This document shows, in pieces, positions 41,955 to 51,629 of a stretch of 64,000 bases of DNA; position 1 is the stretch's first letter; every line of letters starts with the position of its first letter. Position numbers and translations under genes: made by a program. The DNA is from Colwellia sp. PAMC 20917 (GTDB lineage: Bacteria; Pseudomonadota; Gammaproteobacteria; Enterobacterales; Alteromonadaceae), in contig NZ_CP014944.1 in NCBI RefSeq assembly GCF_001767295.1, forward strand, positions 2,790,001 through 2,854,000. The letters are read 5' to 3'. The notes under the pieces are model-generated. The model was not told the origin of the DNA and did no database searches. It saw only the letters and a list, made by a program, of their open reading frames with translations.

Positions 41955-43079
41955 TTAGGCAAAAAACTCGCAGCCGAGCACTGTTGACTTTCTAGCCCCT
42001 GTTACTGCTGGGATATTTCCATAGATTTTTTTGTCATAAGCGAATGCGAGCCAAGCAAATGCCATTGCTTCAAGTGCGTTATTATTCAGCTTTAGTGAAT
42101 GTATCTTATTAACGTTGAAGTTGTTAAGCTCTTGCTTTATAAGCTTATAACAAAAATTATTATCGATTCCTCCTCCGCATAAATATACATCTGCTGAATT
42201 TGATATTTTTTTAATGTCGGCGGCTATAGAACAAGCAGTTAAGGCGGTGAGGGTTGCTTGTACGTCGACAGCGCTTATCTGTAATGGGGTGAGAAAGGGC
42301 GCTAACCATTGTAAGGTAAAATATTCACGGCCAGTACTTTTGGGAGCTGATAACAAAAAGTAGTCATCACTTAGTAACTGTATTAATAGTGTTTGGTTAA
42401 TCGTTCCAGACCTTCCCCAGTCGCCATTATTGTCAAACCTCTTTCCTGAGTGCTCAAAACACCATGCATCTAAAAGAGCATTCCCTGGTCCGGTATCAAA
42501 ACCTAATACACTTTTCGACGAGTTTTTTTTAGGCAAAAAAGTGATATTAGCTATGCCCCCTATATTCACTAAAAAGGTTTCCTTTTCAGTGGCAGGTAAT
42601 AAGAATTGATGAAATGCAGGGACTAAAGGAGCACCTTGTCCACCTAAGGCGATATCCTTTGTTCTAAAGTCACCAATAACTCTAATGCCGGTTAATACCG
42701 CTAACGTTTGATTACAGCCTATTTGTAAAGTAAAAGACGCTTCAATAGCAGAGCTTTGAGTTGGGCGATGTCGAATGGTTTGACCGTGATTACCAATAGC
42801 AATAATATCAGCAGCTACTAAGTTTTCTTTGTCTAATAGTGTACTTATTGCCTCACTAAATTGATGGGCAAGAGTAATATCAAGTGAAAAGGCTCTGTCT
42901 ATTTCGTTATGATTGGGTAGATAAAGATCAGTGATTTTTTGTCGAGTGACATTGTCATATGCTTGATAATAACTAGCAACTAGTTCGGCACTTCCACTAG
43001 TAAAGTCAACAAGGGCTAAGTCAATGCCATCGGCACTAGTGCCAGACATTAACCCAATATAAAACGTAGCTTTTGTCAT
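41955..43079 (-). CDS. anmK: Anhydro-N-acetylmuramic acid kinase
   Basis: A 374-residue enzyme that opens and phosphorylates anhydro-MurNAc from recycled peptidoglycan to MurNAc-6-phosphate in the cytoplasm. The ATP site MSGTSADGIDLALVDF, sugar-site motifs GNHGQTIRHRP and NIGGIANITFLP, and DTGPGNALLDAW are intact. The length is normal. It lies downstream of mepM, an arrangement conserved with tyrS in many gammaproteobacteria, linking recycling with cell-wall hydrolysis. Confidence 0.95.
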   Translation of the reverse strand: MTKATFYIGLMSGTSADGIDLALVDFTSGSAELVASYYQAYDNVTRQKITDLYLPNHNEIDRAFSLDITLAHQFSEAISTLLDKENLVAADIIAIGNHGQTIRHRPTQSSAIEASFTLQIGCNQTLAVLTGIRVIGDFRTKDIALGGQGAPLVPAFHQFLLPATEKETFLVNIGGIANITFLPKKNSSKSVLGFDTGPGNALLDAWCFEHSGKRFDNNGDWGRSGTINQTLLIQLLSDDYFLLSAPKSTGREYFTLQWLAPFLTPLQISAVDVQATLTALTACSIAADIKKISNSADVYLCGGGIDNNFCYKLIKQELNNFNVNKIHSLKLNNNALEAMAFAWLAFAYDKKIYGNIPAVTGARKSTVLGCEFFA

Positions 43080-43113
43080 TTATACTCGCTAATTATTATT
43101 GGGCTAAAGAGGG

Positions 43114-44502
43114 TTAATGCGTCTGCATCGCCAACAAAGCTTGCCTAGAGCCTGAAAGTTCCATTAAGCGTTGGCTTGATAATACCGAAAACTCAGCAGC
43201 GAATTTTTTATTAATGGGTTTAGCATCAGGTAATTTTACCGTTCTTGGATTACGGTGTACGCCATTAAGTAAAAATTCATAATGTAAATGCGATGCTTCT
43301 GACATGCCAGTTGAGCCTACATAACCAATAACGTCGCCTTGCTTTACCCGTTGCCCTTTTTTAACATTGCGTTTTGAAAAGTGTAAATATTTAGTCTCAA
43401 TGCCATTGCCATGCTGAATAAATACATAATTGCCATTATATTTGTTATAGGTTGAATGGGTCACTTTCCCATTACCTGCGGCTACAACAGGTGTGCCTTT
43501 ATTGGCACGGTAATCAGTGCCACGATGAGCTTTCCAGCGCTTTTGAATAGGATGAAAACGCTTTGGTTTGAAATTTGAACTAATATACCTAAAGTTTACC
43601 GGCGCACGTAAAAAAGCTTTGCGCATACTTCTGCCATCAGGAGAATAATATTCGCCGTCTGTAAAGCGAATGGCTTGAAAAGGATCATCTTTATTAATAA
43701 ATTCAGCGGCAAGAATCTTACCTGTACCTATATGATCGCCATCGACATATCGATTTTCAAAAACAACATGAAAACTATCCCCTTCACGAATATCTAAGGC
43801 AAAATCGATATCCCAACCAAAAATATTAGCAAGGTTAATTATTTGTGCATCGTTTAAACCTGACTCTATGCCAGCATTCCAAAAATTACTTTTTATAACA
43901 CCGTGGGCAATAGTTTCTCTAATTTCTACCGTTTTGGTTTCTTTACTTGATTGGTAACTGCCATCATCAATTAATTCTACATATAAGGTTTCTGTTTTTG
44001 ATAAAGGGTAGGTCAGTACTGCTAGCTCTCCTGCTGCGTTTTGGCCTATATGAAAGACATCACCAACATTAATTTTTTTCAATAATTTACTGAAGTCGCC
44101 TTTTGCTGAGCTCACGTCGTATGTTGTTCTCGCGCTATAGCCAAGACGTTTAAATACTTTGGCAAGTGAATCACCACTGCGTACTTTTGCTTTTTTCCAA
44201 GTTAGTGTCTCTTCGTCACTGTTAATAGGCGTGACTATACTTTCTTTATTTGTTGATGGTTCGATATTGCTAGTAGGTGTATCTAAGGAGATATCTTCAA
44301 CTTCAGGTAAAGCTAATGCGTAACGTTTACCTATTTCCAGTGAAGTATCTGTCGATTGACGACTGGCCGTTGCCTTTTCTGAAGGAATAAGGAGTAACAA
44401 CAACACAATTATGCTGAATGAGCTAATAATTACCCTATGCTGCTTTGGCAACTGTAAATAGAACTTTTTTATGTTTTTCAACAGATTACAACCTAATTTC
44501 AT
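43114..44502 (-). CDS. mepM: M23 murein endopeptidase (MepM-like)
   Basis: A 462-residue periplasmic cell-wall hydrolase (E. coli MepM 440) that cuts peptide cross-links during growth. An N-terminal membrane anchor (about 22-40, HRVIISSFSIIVLLLLLIP) is followed by a LysM/OapA-like region (VRSGDSLAKVFKRLGYS). The M23 catalytic domain spans about 310-430. Zinc ligands are intact: HRGTD, and HLHYE in SEASHLHYE. It is 34 bases upstream of anmK on the same strand and divergent from tyrS. Confidence 0.92.
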   Translation of the reverse strand: MKLGCNLLKNIKKFYLQLPKQHRVIISSFSIIVLLLLLIPSEKATASRQSTDTSLEIGKRYALALPEVEDISLDTPTSNIEPSTNKESIVTPINSDEETLTWKKAKVRSGDSLAKVFKRLGYSARTTYDVSSAKGDFSKLLKKINVGDVFHIGQNAAGELAVLTYPLSKTETLYVELIDDGSYQSSKETKTVEIRETIAHGVIKSNFWNAGIESGLNDAQIINLANIFGWDIDFALDIREGDSFHVVFENRYVDGDHIGTGKILAAEFINKDDPFQAIRFTDGEYYSPDGRSMRKAFLRAPVNFRYISSNFKPKRFHPIQKRWKAHRGTDYRANKGTPVVAAGNGKVTHSTYNKYNGNYVFIQHGNGIETKYLHFSKRNVKKGQRVKQGDVIGYVGSTGMSEASHLHYEFLLNGVHRNPRTVKLPDAKPINKKFAAEFSVLSSQRLMELSGSRQALLAMQTH

Positions 44503-44739
44503 GTATCTTAATACGATAGCTATCGTTTACTATATCAAAAAATAGCCTTGAGTAAAATTTAATTACCGTAAAGGTCAGTGATCTCGGGGACTCAGCGGCA
44601 ATTCTTCCTTAAAAAACAAGCTGCAATAATTAAAAAATAGAACAATTGCCCTAAATATTAACTTAAGGCTTTTCACCCAAGGCATTATTGCAGTAGAATC
44701 GAGCAATAAATTATGATTATATTTTTTGGAGCTAAGTCG

Positions 44740-45945
44740 ATGACTGATGTCAGCCAAGCGTTTGCTGAAATTAAGCGTGGTGCAGAAGAAATTTTGCTAG
44801 AGAGTGAATTACTAGAAAAATTAAAAACAGGAAAGCCACTAAAAATTAAAGCAGGGTTTGACCCTACAGCACCAGACTTGCATCTAGGTCATACGGTATT
44901 AATTAATAAGTTGCGTCAGTTTCAACAACTTGGCCATGAAGTTATTTTCTTAATTGGCGACTTCACTGGCATGATAGGTGATCCAACCGGAAAAAATGTT
45001 ACGCGTAAAGCACTAACAAGAGAAGACGTGCTGGCAAATGCTGAAACTTATAAAGAACAAGTTTTTAAAATTTTAGACCCAGCGAAAACAACGGTTGCTT
45101 TTAACTCTACCTGGATGGATAAGCTAGGCGCTGCTGGTATGTTAAAATTGGCATCTCGTCAGACGGTTGCCCGTATGATGGAACGTGATGATTTCAAAAA
45201 ACGTTATACCAGCGGTCAATCTATTGCCATTCATGAGTTTATGTATCCTCTCGTTCAAGGCTGGGATTCTGTAGCCTTAGAAGCTGATGTTGAACTAGGT
45301 GGCACTGATCAGAAATTTAATTTGTTAATGGGGCGCGAATTACAAAAATCAGAGGGACAACGACCGCAAACAGTCTTAATGATGCCTCTTTTAGAGGGGT
45401 TAGACGGTGTACAGAAAATGTCTAAGTCGCTTAATAACTATATTGGAATAACGGATAGCCCAACAGAAATGTTTGGTAAAATAATGTCTATTTCAGATGT
45501 ATTGATGTGGCGCTATTATGAACTGTTGAGTTTTAAGCCAATGGAAGAAATTGCTGGCTATAAAACAAATATTGCTGAAGGAATGAACCCTCGCGATGTG
45601 AAAATCGATTTAGCCAAAGAGTTAATTGCTCGTTTTCATGATGATACTGCGGCTGAAGCGGCACATCAAGAATTTATTAATCGCTTTCAAAAAGGCGCAA
45701 TGCCTGATGAAATTGAGGATAAATTAGTTAAGATAACCGATGACAGTGGTGACATCGCTATTGCTAACCTACTAAAAGAAGCGGGCTTAGTAGCGAGTAC
45801 TTCAGACGCCATGCGAATGATTAAACAAGGGGCGGCTAAAATTGAAGGTGAAAAAATTACCGACAGTAAGCTGCGTGTTGCTTCGGGGACTACGGCTATT
45901 TACCAAGTTGGCAAACGTAAATTTGCTAAAGTAACAGTAAAATAA
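44740..45945 (+). CDS. tyrS: Tyrosyl-tRNA synthetase
   Basis: A 401-residue class I synthetase that charges tRNA-Tyr. The start at 44740 ([20 protein letters not shown]) follows GGAG by eight bases; an ATG at 44713 is in frame but lacks a site. The HIGH-type signature is [10 protein letters not shown] and the KMSKS loop is [10 protein letters not shown]. The C-terminal S4 RNA-binding domain includes [19 protein letters not shown]. Divergent from mepM. A good terminator follows. Confidence 0.96.
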   Translation: MTDVSQAFAEIKRGAEEILLESELLEKLKTGKPLKIKAGFDPTAPDLHLGHTVLINKLRQFQQLGHEVIFLIGDFTGMIGDPTGKNVTRKALTREDVLANAETYKEQVFKILDPAKTTVAFNSTWMDKLGAAGMLKLASRQTVARMMERDDFKKRYTSGQSIAIHEFMYPLVQGWDSVALEADVELGGTDQKFNLLMGRELQKSEGQRPQTVLMMPLLEGLDGVQKMSKSLNNYIGITDSPTEMFGKIMSISDVLMWRYYELLSFKPMEEIAGYKTNIAEGMNPRDVKIDLAKELIARFHDDTAAEAAHQEFINRFQKGAMPDEIEDKLVKITDDSGDIAIANLLKEAGLVASTSDAMRMIKQGAAKIEGEKITDSKLRVASGTTAIYQVGKRKFAKVTVK

Positions 45946-45970
45946 CCTCACATATTTACAATCTATGTAT

Positions 45971-45998
45971 AAGCCAGTATTTATTACTGGCTTTTTTA
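45971..45998 (+). terminator. Terminator after tyrS
   Basis: AAGCCAGTA and TACTGGCTT arms around a five-base loop, followed by a T run. Confidence 0.88.
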
Positions 45999-46308
45999 TC
46001 AGTACATTAAAGAGTTATGTGTTTACCCCTAAAACCATAGTGACTTTTATTTATTGTCTCAGTAATAAAATCCAGCTAATTGCTTAATAATCATTCGTCA
46101 ATTTTTTTTACACTAACATTAAATTTAGTTGTAAGCATAGAACACCTTGTCTATATCTTATTGTTAAGTAAAAGTATTTTAATGTTGGAATAATTTGTGC
46201 TTAATTTAAGTGTCGAGTTAAGCTTGTTAACCGATAAATCCCACTCATTCAAGTTGTCGAGTTGTTATTTTGTTGAACCAAATATTAAATACAGTATTGA
46301 GCCGCACT
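45999..46308. other. Intergenic region
   Basis: About 310 AT-rich bases before the small gene at 46309. It probably contains that gene's promoter. I see no RNA gene or repeat. Confidence 0.35.
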
Positions 46309-46575
46309 ATGGAAAATAAACCCGAGAGAAATAATTTAATCGAACGGCGACAATATTTTGATGACAGTGAGTTTGAATCTGATAATAATTGGAAGAAATT
46401 AACGTTAGCTCAACGTTTTGCTGCACTGAGTTTAACTAAATATGGCTATGAACTCCGCTTTACTCGGTTTACATCGAGTGGCAGTACTGCTGTTCTTGTC
46501 TTAAAAAATGGTACACCAGCAACTATAAGCGAAGATGGCGACATTAATACTACACCAGATATCAATATACGATAG
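46309..46575 (+). CDS. Small hypothetical protein, 88 aa
   Basis: The chosen start is ATG at 46309 (MENKPERNNLIERRQYFDDS); a TTG at 46270 would give 101 residues. The protein is soluble, with a helical N-half and a beta-rich end (GYELRFTRFTSSGSTAVLVL, then KNGTPATISEDGDI). No cysteine or membrane segment. No family recognised. Confidence 0.55.
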   Translation: MENKPERNNLIERRQYFDDSEFESDNNWKKLTLAQRFAALSLTKYGYELRFTRFTSSGSTAVLVLKNGTPATISEDGDINTTPDINIR

Positions 46576-46879
46576 TGATACTAGTAGTCGACTTTCTCTG
46601 CTGCGAGTAGAGTTCTGGGCCTAAACTAACCTCGATTATCGATTACCCACATTGTGAAACACCACCGTTATCACTCTACAGCCACTACAGATATTCTCCG
46701 ACGCTAATTGTTACCTTTTCTCATGCTGGCGCTTCTTTAACTCTTTGTTCTGTATTTTATTTTTTTGTTGAACTACATAACTGTTTAACTGTGAGCGTAA
46801 TATATGCGACATATTGTCTTAGTAGTCCCTTTAGGTTTACTGAATTAAAATTAAATAAAAAATGTTAAGTCATAGCTAA
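46576..46879. other. Intergenic region without supported features
   Basis: About 300 bases following the small gene. Short frames only; I found no terminator or conserved motif. Confidence 0.35.
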
Positions 46880-47098
46880 AAATATCGTAAAGACACCAAA
46901 AATCAACAGTTTGCTATTAATGCTTTTGATGTTTTTGATGTTTTTATCTGTAGCAATACCCGTAACGCATGGTTTTTGGTGAGCTCAATTAAAACACCTG
47001 CAAGTTTTAGTAAACAAAAAGATGCGCAAACCTTTGCAGCTGAATTTGGCGGTAAGGTCATTAATTTTACCCAAGTTGATTTATCTGTGTTGATGTAA
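46880..47098 (+). pseudogene. NosL-like C-terminal fragment
   Basis: A 72-codon frame with no start codon of its own. It reads AFDVFICSNTRNAWF-like sequence and then AWFLVSSIKTPASFSKQKDA and AAEFGGKVINFTQVD. This resembles the C-terminal end of NosL-family copper proteins (a W/F-x-V patch, then KKDA..FA...GGKV..F). The signal peptide and the N-terminal metal motif are absent, so it is probably a decayed gene. A DVFDVF duplication (a nine-base repeat) supports drift. No other nos genes are present here. Confidence 0.5.
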
Positions 47099-47210
47099 GT
47101 TATTTACACAAAACACTCTGCTGTCATTTTATTACTTGCGCAAATAGTTGTAATTTTTTTTCAGCAGGGTAGGCTAAAGTTATCCTTTTCATTATCTATG
47201 CCTTTTATTC

Positions 47211-47822
47211 TTGATTAAAAATAGCCAGCCAGTATCTTTTCAGCTTATTTTTTTAATAACCTTGCTATGCTTATCAGCACTCATGCTCTCAGGTTGTACA
47301 GCATACCAACCGGCCATTTCAAAATATCAAACTAACTTTAATTTTTCAAAGGTAAGCAGCTACGCTTTTTATAAGCGTAACTCTGAATTTGGCCAGTTTC
47401 AAAATATTAGTTATACCACGCGTAACAGTATTGAATTAGCCATAGAGCAAGTATTAGATAAGAATGGTTTTATTTATAATACCCTAGATGATGCTGATAT
47501 TGTGGTTACTTATCATCTTGTTAATGAAAATACTAAGGAATTATTAACCTATAATAATGGGGTGCTTTATTGTTCTCTTTGTTTGCGTGGCGGTGAAGCG
47601 CAAGCCGACAAAAAACAGTGGCAAACTAAACCGGGAAGTTTGATTATTGACGTACTCGACCCTGAAAAAAAACGTTCAGTTTGGCGAAGTGTTTACCCTT
47701 TGAAAATTAATGCTAAAACCGATAATAGTAGAGAAGTTCAATTGAAAATTTATCGGGCTATTGATGCGATGATAGATAAATATCCTCACTCTCGTGATGC
47801 AAGTAAAGCTAACAATGCTTAA
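47211..47822 (+). CDS. DUF4136-type lipoprotein
   Basis: A 203-residue envelope lipoprotein. The lipobox is LMLSGC (cysteine near residue 29) after a long hydrophobic signal. The mature part follows the DUF4136 pattern: NFSKVSSYAFYKRNSEFGQF, then IELAIEQVLDKNGF and DDADIVVTYHLV. The only sensible start is TTG at 47211, without a clear ribosome site, so expression may be low. The next gene overlaps its end by eight bases. Function unknown. Confidence 0.75.
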   Translation: MIKNSQPVSFQLIFLITLLCLSALMLSGCTAYQPAISKYQTNFNFSKVSSYAFYKRNSEFGQFQNISYTTRNSIELAIEQVLDKNGFIYNTLDDADIVVTYHLVNENTKELLTYNNGVLYCSLCLRGGEAQADKKQWQTKPGSLIIDVLDPEKKRSVWRSVYPLKINAKTDNSREVQLKIYRAIDAMIDKYPHSRDASKANNA

Positions 47823-48300
47823 ATGGTTAACGATAACATTGATAGCCGTAGTGATTTTTATCACTATTTTATTAGGTCTAGGGTATTTATTAAAAGAACA
47901 TGAAATAGCAACAACGCACTTAAAACATCAGCTTGATCAGGAAAGGGCGGCTCAAAAAAGCAAAGAAAAAAGAAATAAGCACAAGCTTAATACGGTTATT
48001 GAAACCTCTCTTATTAACCTTGCTGCCAAGACGAATAAATTAACAAGTAAAACCTTTGTCTCGGTCAAACAAAAAATATTGCTAGAAAACTTAACCTGCT
48101 CATCAAAAAAACAATGTGTGCTAGTTAACATTACCTTTGGTGAGTTAGCATGTGCCTTTGCTATTAATACCATTGGCGCCTCTTTATTAGCGAAAACAGC
48201 AGATGAGACGAGTTCAGTGGTAAGGTGCCCTCACTACCCCCAAAAGAGTCAATTGAGTTGTCAGAATAATTTATGCAGCTACTCAAACATTAATAATTAA
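47815..48300 (+). CDS. Hypothetical single-pass membrane protein
   Basis: A 161-residue protein starting at ATG 47815 (MLKWLTITLIAVVIFITIL), which overlaps the upstream lipoprotein stop by eight bases. Residues ~4-24 are one membrane helix. A charged coiled-coil follows (~30-65), then a globular end with five or six cysteines (LTCSSKKQCVLV, GELACAFAI, RCPHYP, SCQNNLCSY), likely disulfide-bonded outside the cytoplasm. No family recognised. It probably works with the coupled lipoprotein. Confidence 0.65.
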   Translation: MLKWLTITLIAVVIFITILLGLGYLLKEHEIATTHLKHQLDQERAAQKSKEKRNKHKLNTVIETSLINLAAKTNKLTSKTFVSVKQKILLENLTCSSKKQCVLVNITFGELACAFAINTIGASLLAKTADETSSVVRCPHYPQKSQLSCQNNLCSYSNINN

Positions 48301-48367
48301 CTCTCCTGTGGAGTTGAAGAAAATAGCGGTTTATAATGAAGTACTTTTTACCCAGATAATAACTTTT

Positions 48368-48691
48368 ATGACCTTTCCAAATGATGAAACAGGCCAAATT
48401 TTGGCTGAAATGCAAGATGCCGGTATTGATTTGTCTATTATTCATCCCGTCGTGTTTTTTCAATTGTTCGAAAAAAAAGAACAAGCCCAAGCAATGGCTG
48501 ATTATTTAGCAGAACATGCACCTGAAATGGAATTAGTCATTCATCCTGATGAAACACCTAATGTTTGGGATTTAGATTGCACTGTAAAAATGCTACCTTG
48601 CTACGATGCGATTGTCGCGCAAGAAGCACAACTTGAACAACTTGCTGCAAAGTATAATGGCTATAACGATGGCTGGGGAATGGAGGCTTAA
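48368..48691 (+). CDS. RraB-family ribonuclease regulator-like protein
   Basis: A 107-residue protein. The start at 48368 gives MTFPNDETGQILAEMQDAGI, which matches how this family begins; a GTG at 48308 would add 20 residues. The conserved end LPCYDAIVAQEAQLEQLAAK and YNGYNDGWG matches RraB. RraB in E. coli binds and inhibits RNase E. This shorter version lacks the acidic tail. No obvious Shine-Dalgarno at either start. It converges on the GGDEF gene. Confidence 0.75.
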   Translation: MTFPNDETGQILAEMQDAGIDLSIIHPVVFFQLFEKKEQAQAMADYLAEHAPEMELVIHPDETPNVWDLDCTVKMLPCYDAIVAQEAQLEQLAAKYNGYNDGWGMEA

Positions 48692-48708
48692 ACAGAGGAA
48701 CTCGACGT

Positions 48709-49695
48709 TTAACTTTCTTTGTCTTGGTCCCAAAAGGCATAATGATTTTTGCCTTTTCGTTTCACCGAATACATCGCTTTGTCAGCTCTCTCATAGATAT
48801 TGGCAAAGCTTTCATTATTTTTTTCAAAAACGCATATACCGATACTTAAATTAATTGATATTTTTATCCCTTCAATTTCAGTGGGTTGAGCTAATATTGT
48901 TAATATCGACTGCGCTAATAATTCAAGGGTTAGTCTATCGGTTGTTTTACAAATAATCGCGAATTCATCACCTCCGAATCGGGCAATTAAGGCGTCTGTT
49001 GGCGCTAAGGCTTCAAAGTTACTGGTAACATGTAGCAGTAATTTATCGCCCACTTTATGTCCGTAAATATCATTTATTGATTTAAAATCGTCTAAGTCAA
49101 TAAAAAATAAGGCACCACCACAATATTTACTGGTGTTAGTGTAGACTTCAAAATTATGTTGAAGGGCTTTTCTGTTCAGTAAATTAGTGAGCGGATCTAA
49201 ATTAGCATATTGAGCTAACTCTAATTCATAAAGTTTTTCTTGGGTAATATCAGTATGTGTTCCTGTCATACGTAAAGGATGATTATCATCATCAAATTCA
49301 ATAACCCTACCGCGATCAGATACCCATACATCACCTCCGTCCTTGTGCTTCATGCGGTAAGTCATATAAAAGTAGGGCGTTATTCCCGCTAAATGTTCTT
49401 CAAATGCAGCGATAACTTTTTCTTTATCATCTGGATGTAAGTTGTTTTTCCAAGAGGATACTGTTGATTCAATTTCATTGGTTTCAAAACCGCACATGCT
49501 ACCAAACGCTTGATCTAATATTTTTAACTGCCCACTAGGTATGTGTTGCTCCCAGATAAATAAACCCGTTCTATCTAGAGCTGCAGATAAGTACTCAGTT
49601 AATTTTTTATGCTCATCTTTAATGAGCTTATTTTCTTGAGTTAACATGACTATTTTTTTAGATAGTTTTTCGATGATTTTATCTTTATCAGTCAT
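48709..49695 (-). CDS. PAS-GGDEF diguanylate cyclase
   Basis: A 328-residue cytoplasmic enzyme making cyclic di-GMP. It has an N-terminal coiled coil (1-~35), a PAS/PAC sensor (~45-155, ending MTGTHTDITQEKLYELE) and a GGDEF domain (~165-325) with the active loop ARFGGDEFAII. The inhibitory RxxD I-site expected just before it reads APTD, so product feedback may be lost. It has no membrane segment. The PAS ligand is unknown. Monocistronic. Confidence 0.92.
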   Translation of the reverse strand: MTDKDKIIEKLSKKIVMLTQENKLIKDEHKKLTEYLSAALDRTGLFIWEQHIPSGQLKILDQAFGSMCGFETNEIESTVSSWKNNLHPDDKEKVIAAFEEHLAGITPYFYMTYRMKHKDGGDVWVSDRGRVIEFDDDNHPLRMTGTHTDITQEKLYELELAQYANLDPLTNLLNRKALQHNFEVYTNTSKYCGGALFFIDLDDFKSINDIYGHKVGDKLLLHVTSNFEALAPTDALIARFGGDEFAIICKTTDRLTLELLAQSILTILAQPTEIEGIKISINLSIGICVFEKNNESFANIYERADKAMYSVKRKGKNHYAFWDQDKES

Positions 49696-49832
49696 AAAAT
49701 AGTTCGATAAGTGTTAATAATGGTTTAGTCACTTATGAAATGATAAAGTGATTAAAATCTAGCCTTTAGTATCTCTTAATTATCTAACAGAAACAAACAA
49801 CTTATCGATATCTGCAAAACACTGAGCTGGCA

Positions 49833-50462
49833 TTATTTACTTTCTTCTTTTTCAACAATATGAAACGCTGGCAGTGAAACTCGCCAATAAATAGCGGCTA
49901 GTCTCAGCGTTAATGCGCCAAGAATTGCAGAAATGATGGCGATATTTTCTGGCCAAGCCAAGTATCGAAATAACGCATACAAAGAGCCACCTAAAATCGC
50001 AGCAGTAGCATAAATTTCTTTTTGTAAGATCATTGGAATAACATTACATATAACATCACGGATCATCCCACCAGCAACACCCGTGATGGTGCCCATTACA
50101 ACAGCAACAAATACAGGAGCGCCTAAACTTAATGATTTCTCAGTACCTAAAACAGCAAATAATGCTAAACCAAACGCATCAGCAATCAGTAAAAAGCGCT
50201 TTGGAATACGCTTAGGACGGCGAATAATGATAATTGTCAACACAGCAGTCAATAAAATAACATAAAGATAAATCGGATTGGCAACCCAAAATACTGGCGT
50301 ATCTAAAGTAATATCGCGGATGGTACCGCCGCCAATCGCTGTTACTGCGGCTAATACGACAACACCAAAAGGGTCGAGCTTATAACGCCCAGCCATTAAT
50401 GCACCCGATAAGGCAAAGACAACAATACCAAATAAATCTAACCAGTAAAGAAGTTCATACAT
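49833..50462 (-). CDS. TRIC-type cation channel (UPF0126/YadS-like)
   Basis: A 209-residue inner-membrane protein with about seven helices arranged as two triple-helix repeats. Each repeat contains the glycine-rich kink: AVTAIGGGTIRDITLDTPVF and VMGTITGVAGGMIRDVICNV. These GGGxxRD/GGxxRD motifs define bacterial TRIC channels, which pass monovalent cations as trimers. It is five bases downstream of the CbiB-like gene, so probably in one operon with it, although a functional link is not evident. Confidence 0.9.
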   Translation of the reverse strand: MYELLYWLDLFGIVVFALSGALMAGRYKLDPFGVVVLAAVTAIGGGTIRDITLDTPVFWVANPIYLYVILLTAVLTIIIIRRPKRIPKRFLLIADAFGLALFAVLGTEKSLSLGAPVFVAVVMGTITGVAGGMIRDVICNVIPMILQKEIYATAAILGGSLYALFRYLAWPENIAIISAILGALTLRLAAIYWRVSLPAFHIVEKEESK

Positions 50463-50467
50463 ATTTG

Positions 50468-51463
50468 TTACCTATTGATATTGAACGAGTAAATAAATAA
50501 TGTCAGTAGTGTTAAAAAGAGAAAACAAAAATAGAACACTTGGCTAATACGTTTACTGGCATGAATAATATCAGTAGCTTGAGGCTGCCTGCCGTGATCG
50601 TTGTAACTTGTTTTACGTAATTTTATATTTTGATACATAGCGACACCACCAAGTTTAACCTCTAATGACAAGGCAAATAAATTAAGCACATAGCTATTAT
50701 TTAATTGAAAAAAGTAGCGACGATTTAACCGAAAAAACAAAACGAAATTTTTGCCAATACAACCAAAAAGCAGGATTAATGAGAATATACGGCTAGGTAG
50801 CCATTGTATAATGTTGACAATAAAAGCAACACTGTCGCCAAAAGGTTGAAAACTATTTTGTTTGTTATTCCAGCTGTAATGCATCTCAATAAGCAATCGA
50901 CAAACTAAAGCAGTAAGCGGACCAAAAAGTAAAAATACCAAGCTAATGGTGAATAAATTTTGCACCGCTCGAAGCAATAACATTTCAATACAGCTCTTTG
51001 CTAACCCTAAAGAGGAAAGCTGTTCGGTATTACGTAACAGCCAGGGGTTTAATAACTGTTTAGCCTCGAAATTTTTGTTGGCGACAATTAACTTGGCAAT
51101 CTCTTTACTTGTTTTTCCTAGTTGTAAACAGCCTAAGGCAAGATAAAGTAAAAACCCCTGCCAAAGCCAGGTGGCCTCAACAAAATCTTCAAATAACCAA
51201 AGAATAATAACTATAGGCGTTAGGCTAACGGCAATAGCAATTAAGCCAGAAATAAAACGCTGACGGTCAGTATTCTTACTTTTATTGACTTTTTTGGCGA
51301 GCTGATCGCAAAAAAGTCGAAAAAACCTTAAGGGTTGATGACTCGCTAAATAGCCAGTAAAAATCTTAATCAAAATAACACCGTAAAGCATCACAACTGA
51401 ATAGGCGAAAGGGCTGATATCAATTAAGTTTGTTAGATTATTAGCAGTCATATTTAAAGCCAT
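50468..51463 (-). CDS. CbiB/CobD-like membrane protein
   Basis: A 331-residue protein with several helices that resembles the adenosylcobinamide-phosphate synthase family (CbiB), which attaches aminopropanol during cobalamin synthesis or salvage. Supporting features are the length, the helix pattern and the basic motif NRRYFFQLNNSYVLNLFALS. The usual acidic/Arg signature is weak, so it may be a divergent relative. In Shewanella and related genera a CbiB-like gene also sits beside mtnN. No other cobalamin genes are present here. Confidence 0.6.
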   Translation of the reverse strand: MALNMTANNLTNLIDISPFAYSVVMLYGVILIKIFTGYLASHQPLRFFRLFCDQLAKKVNKSKNTDRQRFISGLIAIAVSLTPIVIILWLFEDFVEATWLWQGFLLYLALGCLQLGKTSKEIAKLIVANKNFEAKQLLNPWLLRNTEQLSSLGLAKSCIEMLLLRAVQNLFTISLVFLLFGPLTALVCRLLIEMHYSWNNKQNSFQPFGDSVAFIVNIIQWLPSRIFSLILLFGCIGKNFVLFFRLNRRYFFQLNNSYVLNLFALSLEVKLGGVAMYQNIKLRKTSYNDHGRQPQATDIIHASKRISQVFYFCFLFLTLLTLFIYSFNINR

Positions 51464-51629
51464 TCCGTTAAATTATTGCTCACCTGTGCGGGTTAAAATA
51501 CTCCAAACCTGCGTCGCACTCAATGCCTATAGCCAGTGATTAGAAAATCGTCAGCCTTGCCTTGATATATTCTCCTTGCGCGAACAAGATCACAAAATTA
51601 GTGGCGTTGGTATCGATTAAACTTAGGGA
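51464..51629. other. Intergenic region with possible dispersed repeat
   Basis: 166 bases between mtnN and the CbiB-like gene. The composition is GC-richer than the surroundings, and on the minus strand a stretch reads AATATATCAAGGCAAGGCTG. It resembles small intergenic elements of marine gammaproteobacteria, but only one copy is seen in the window. Confidence 0.3.
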
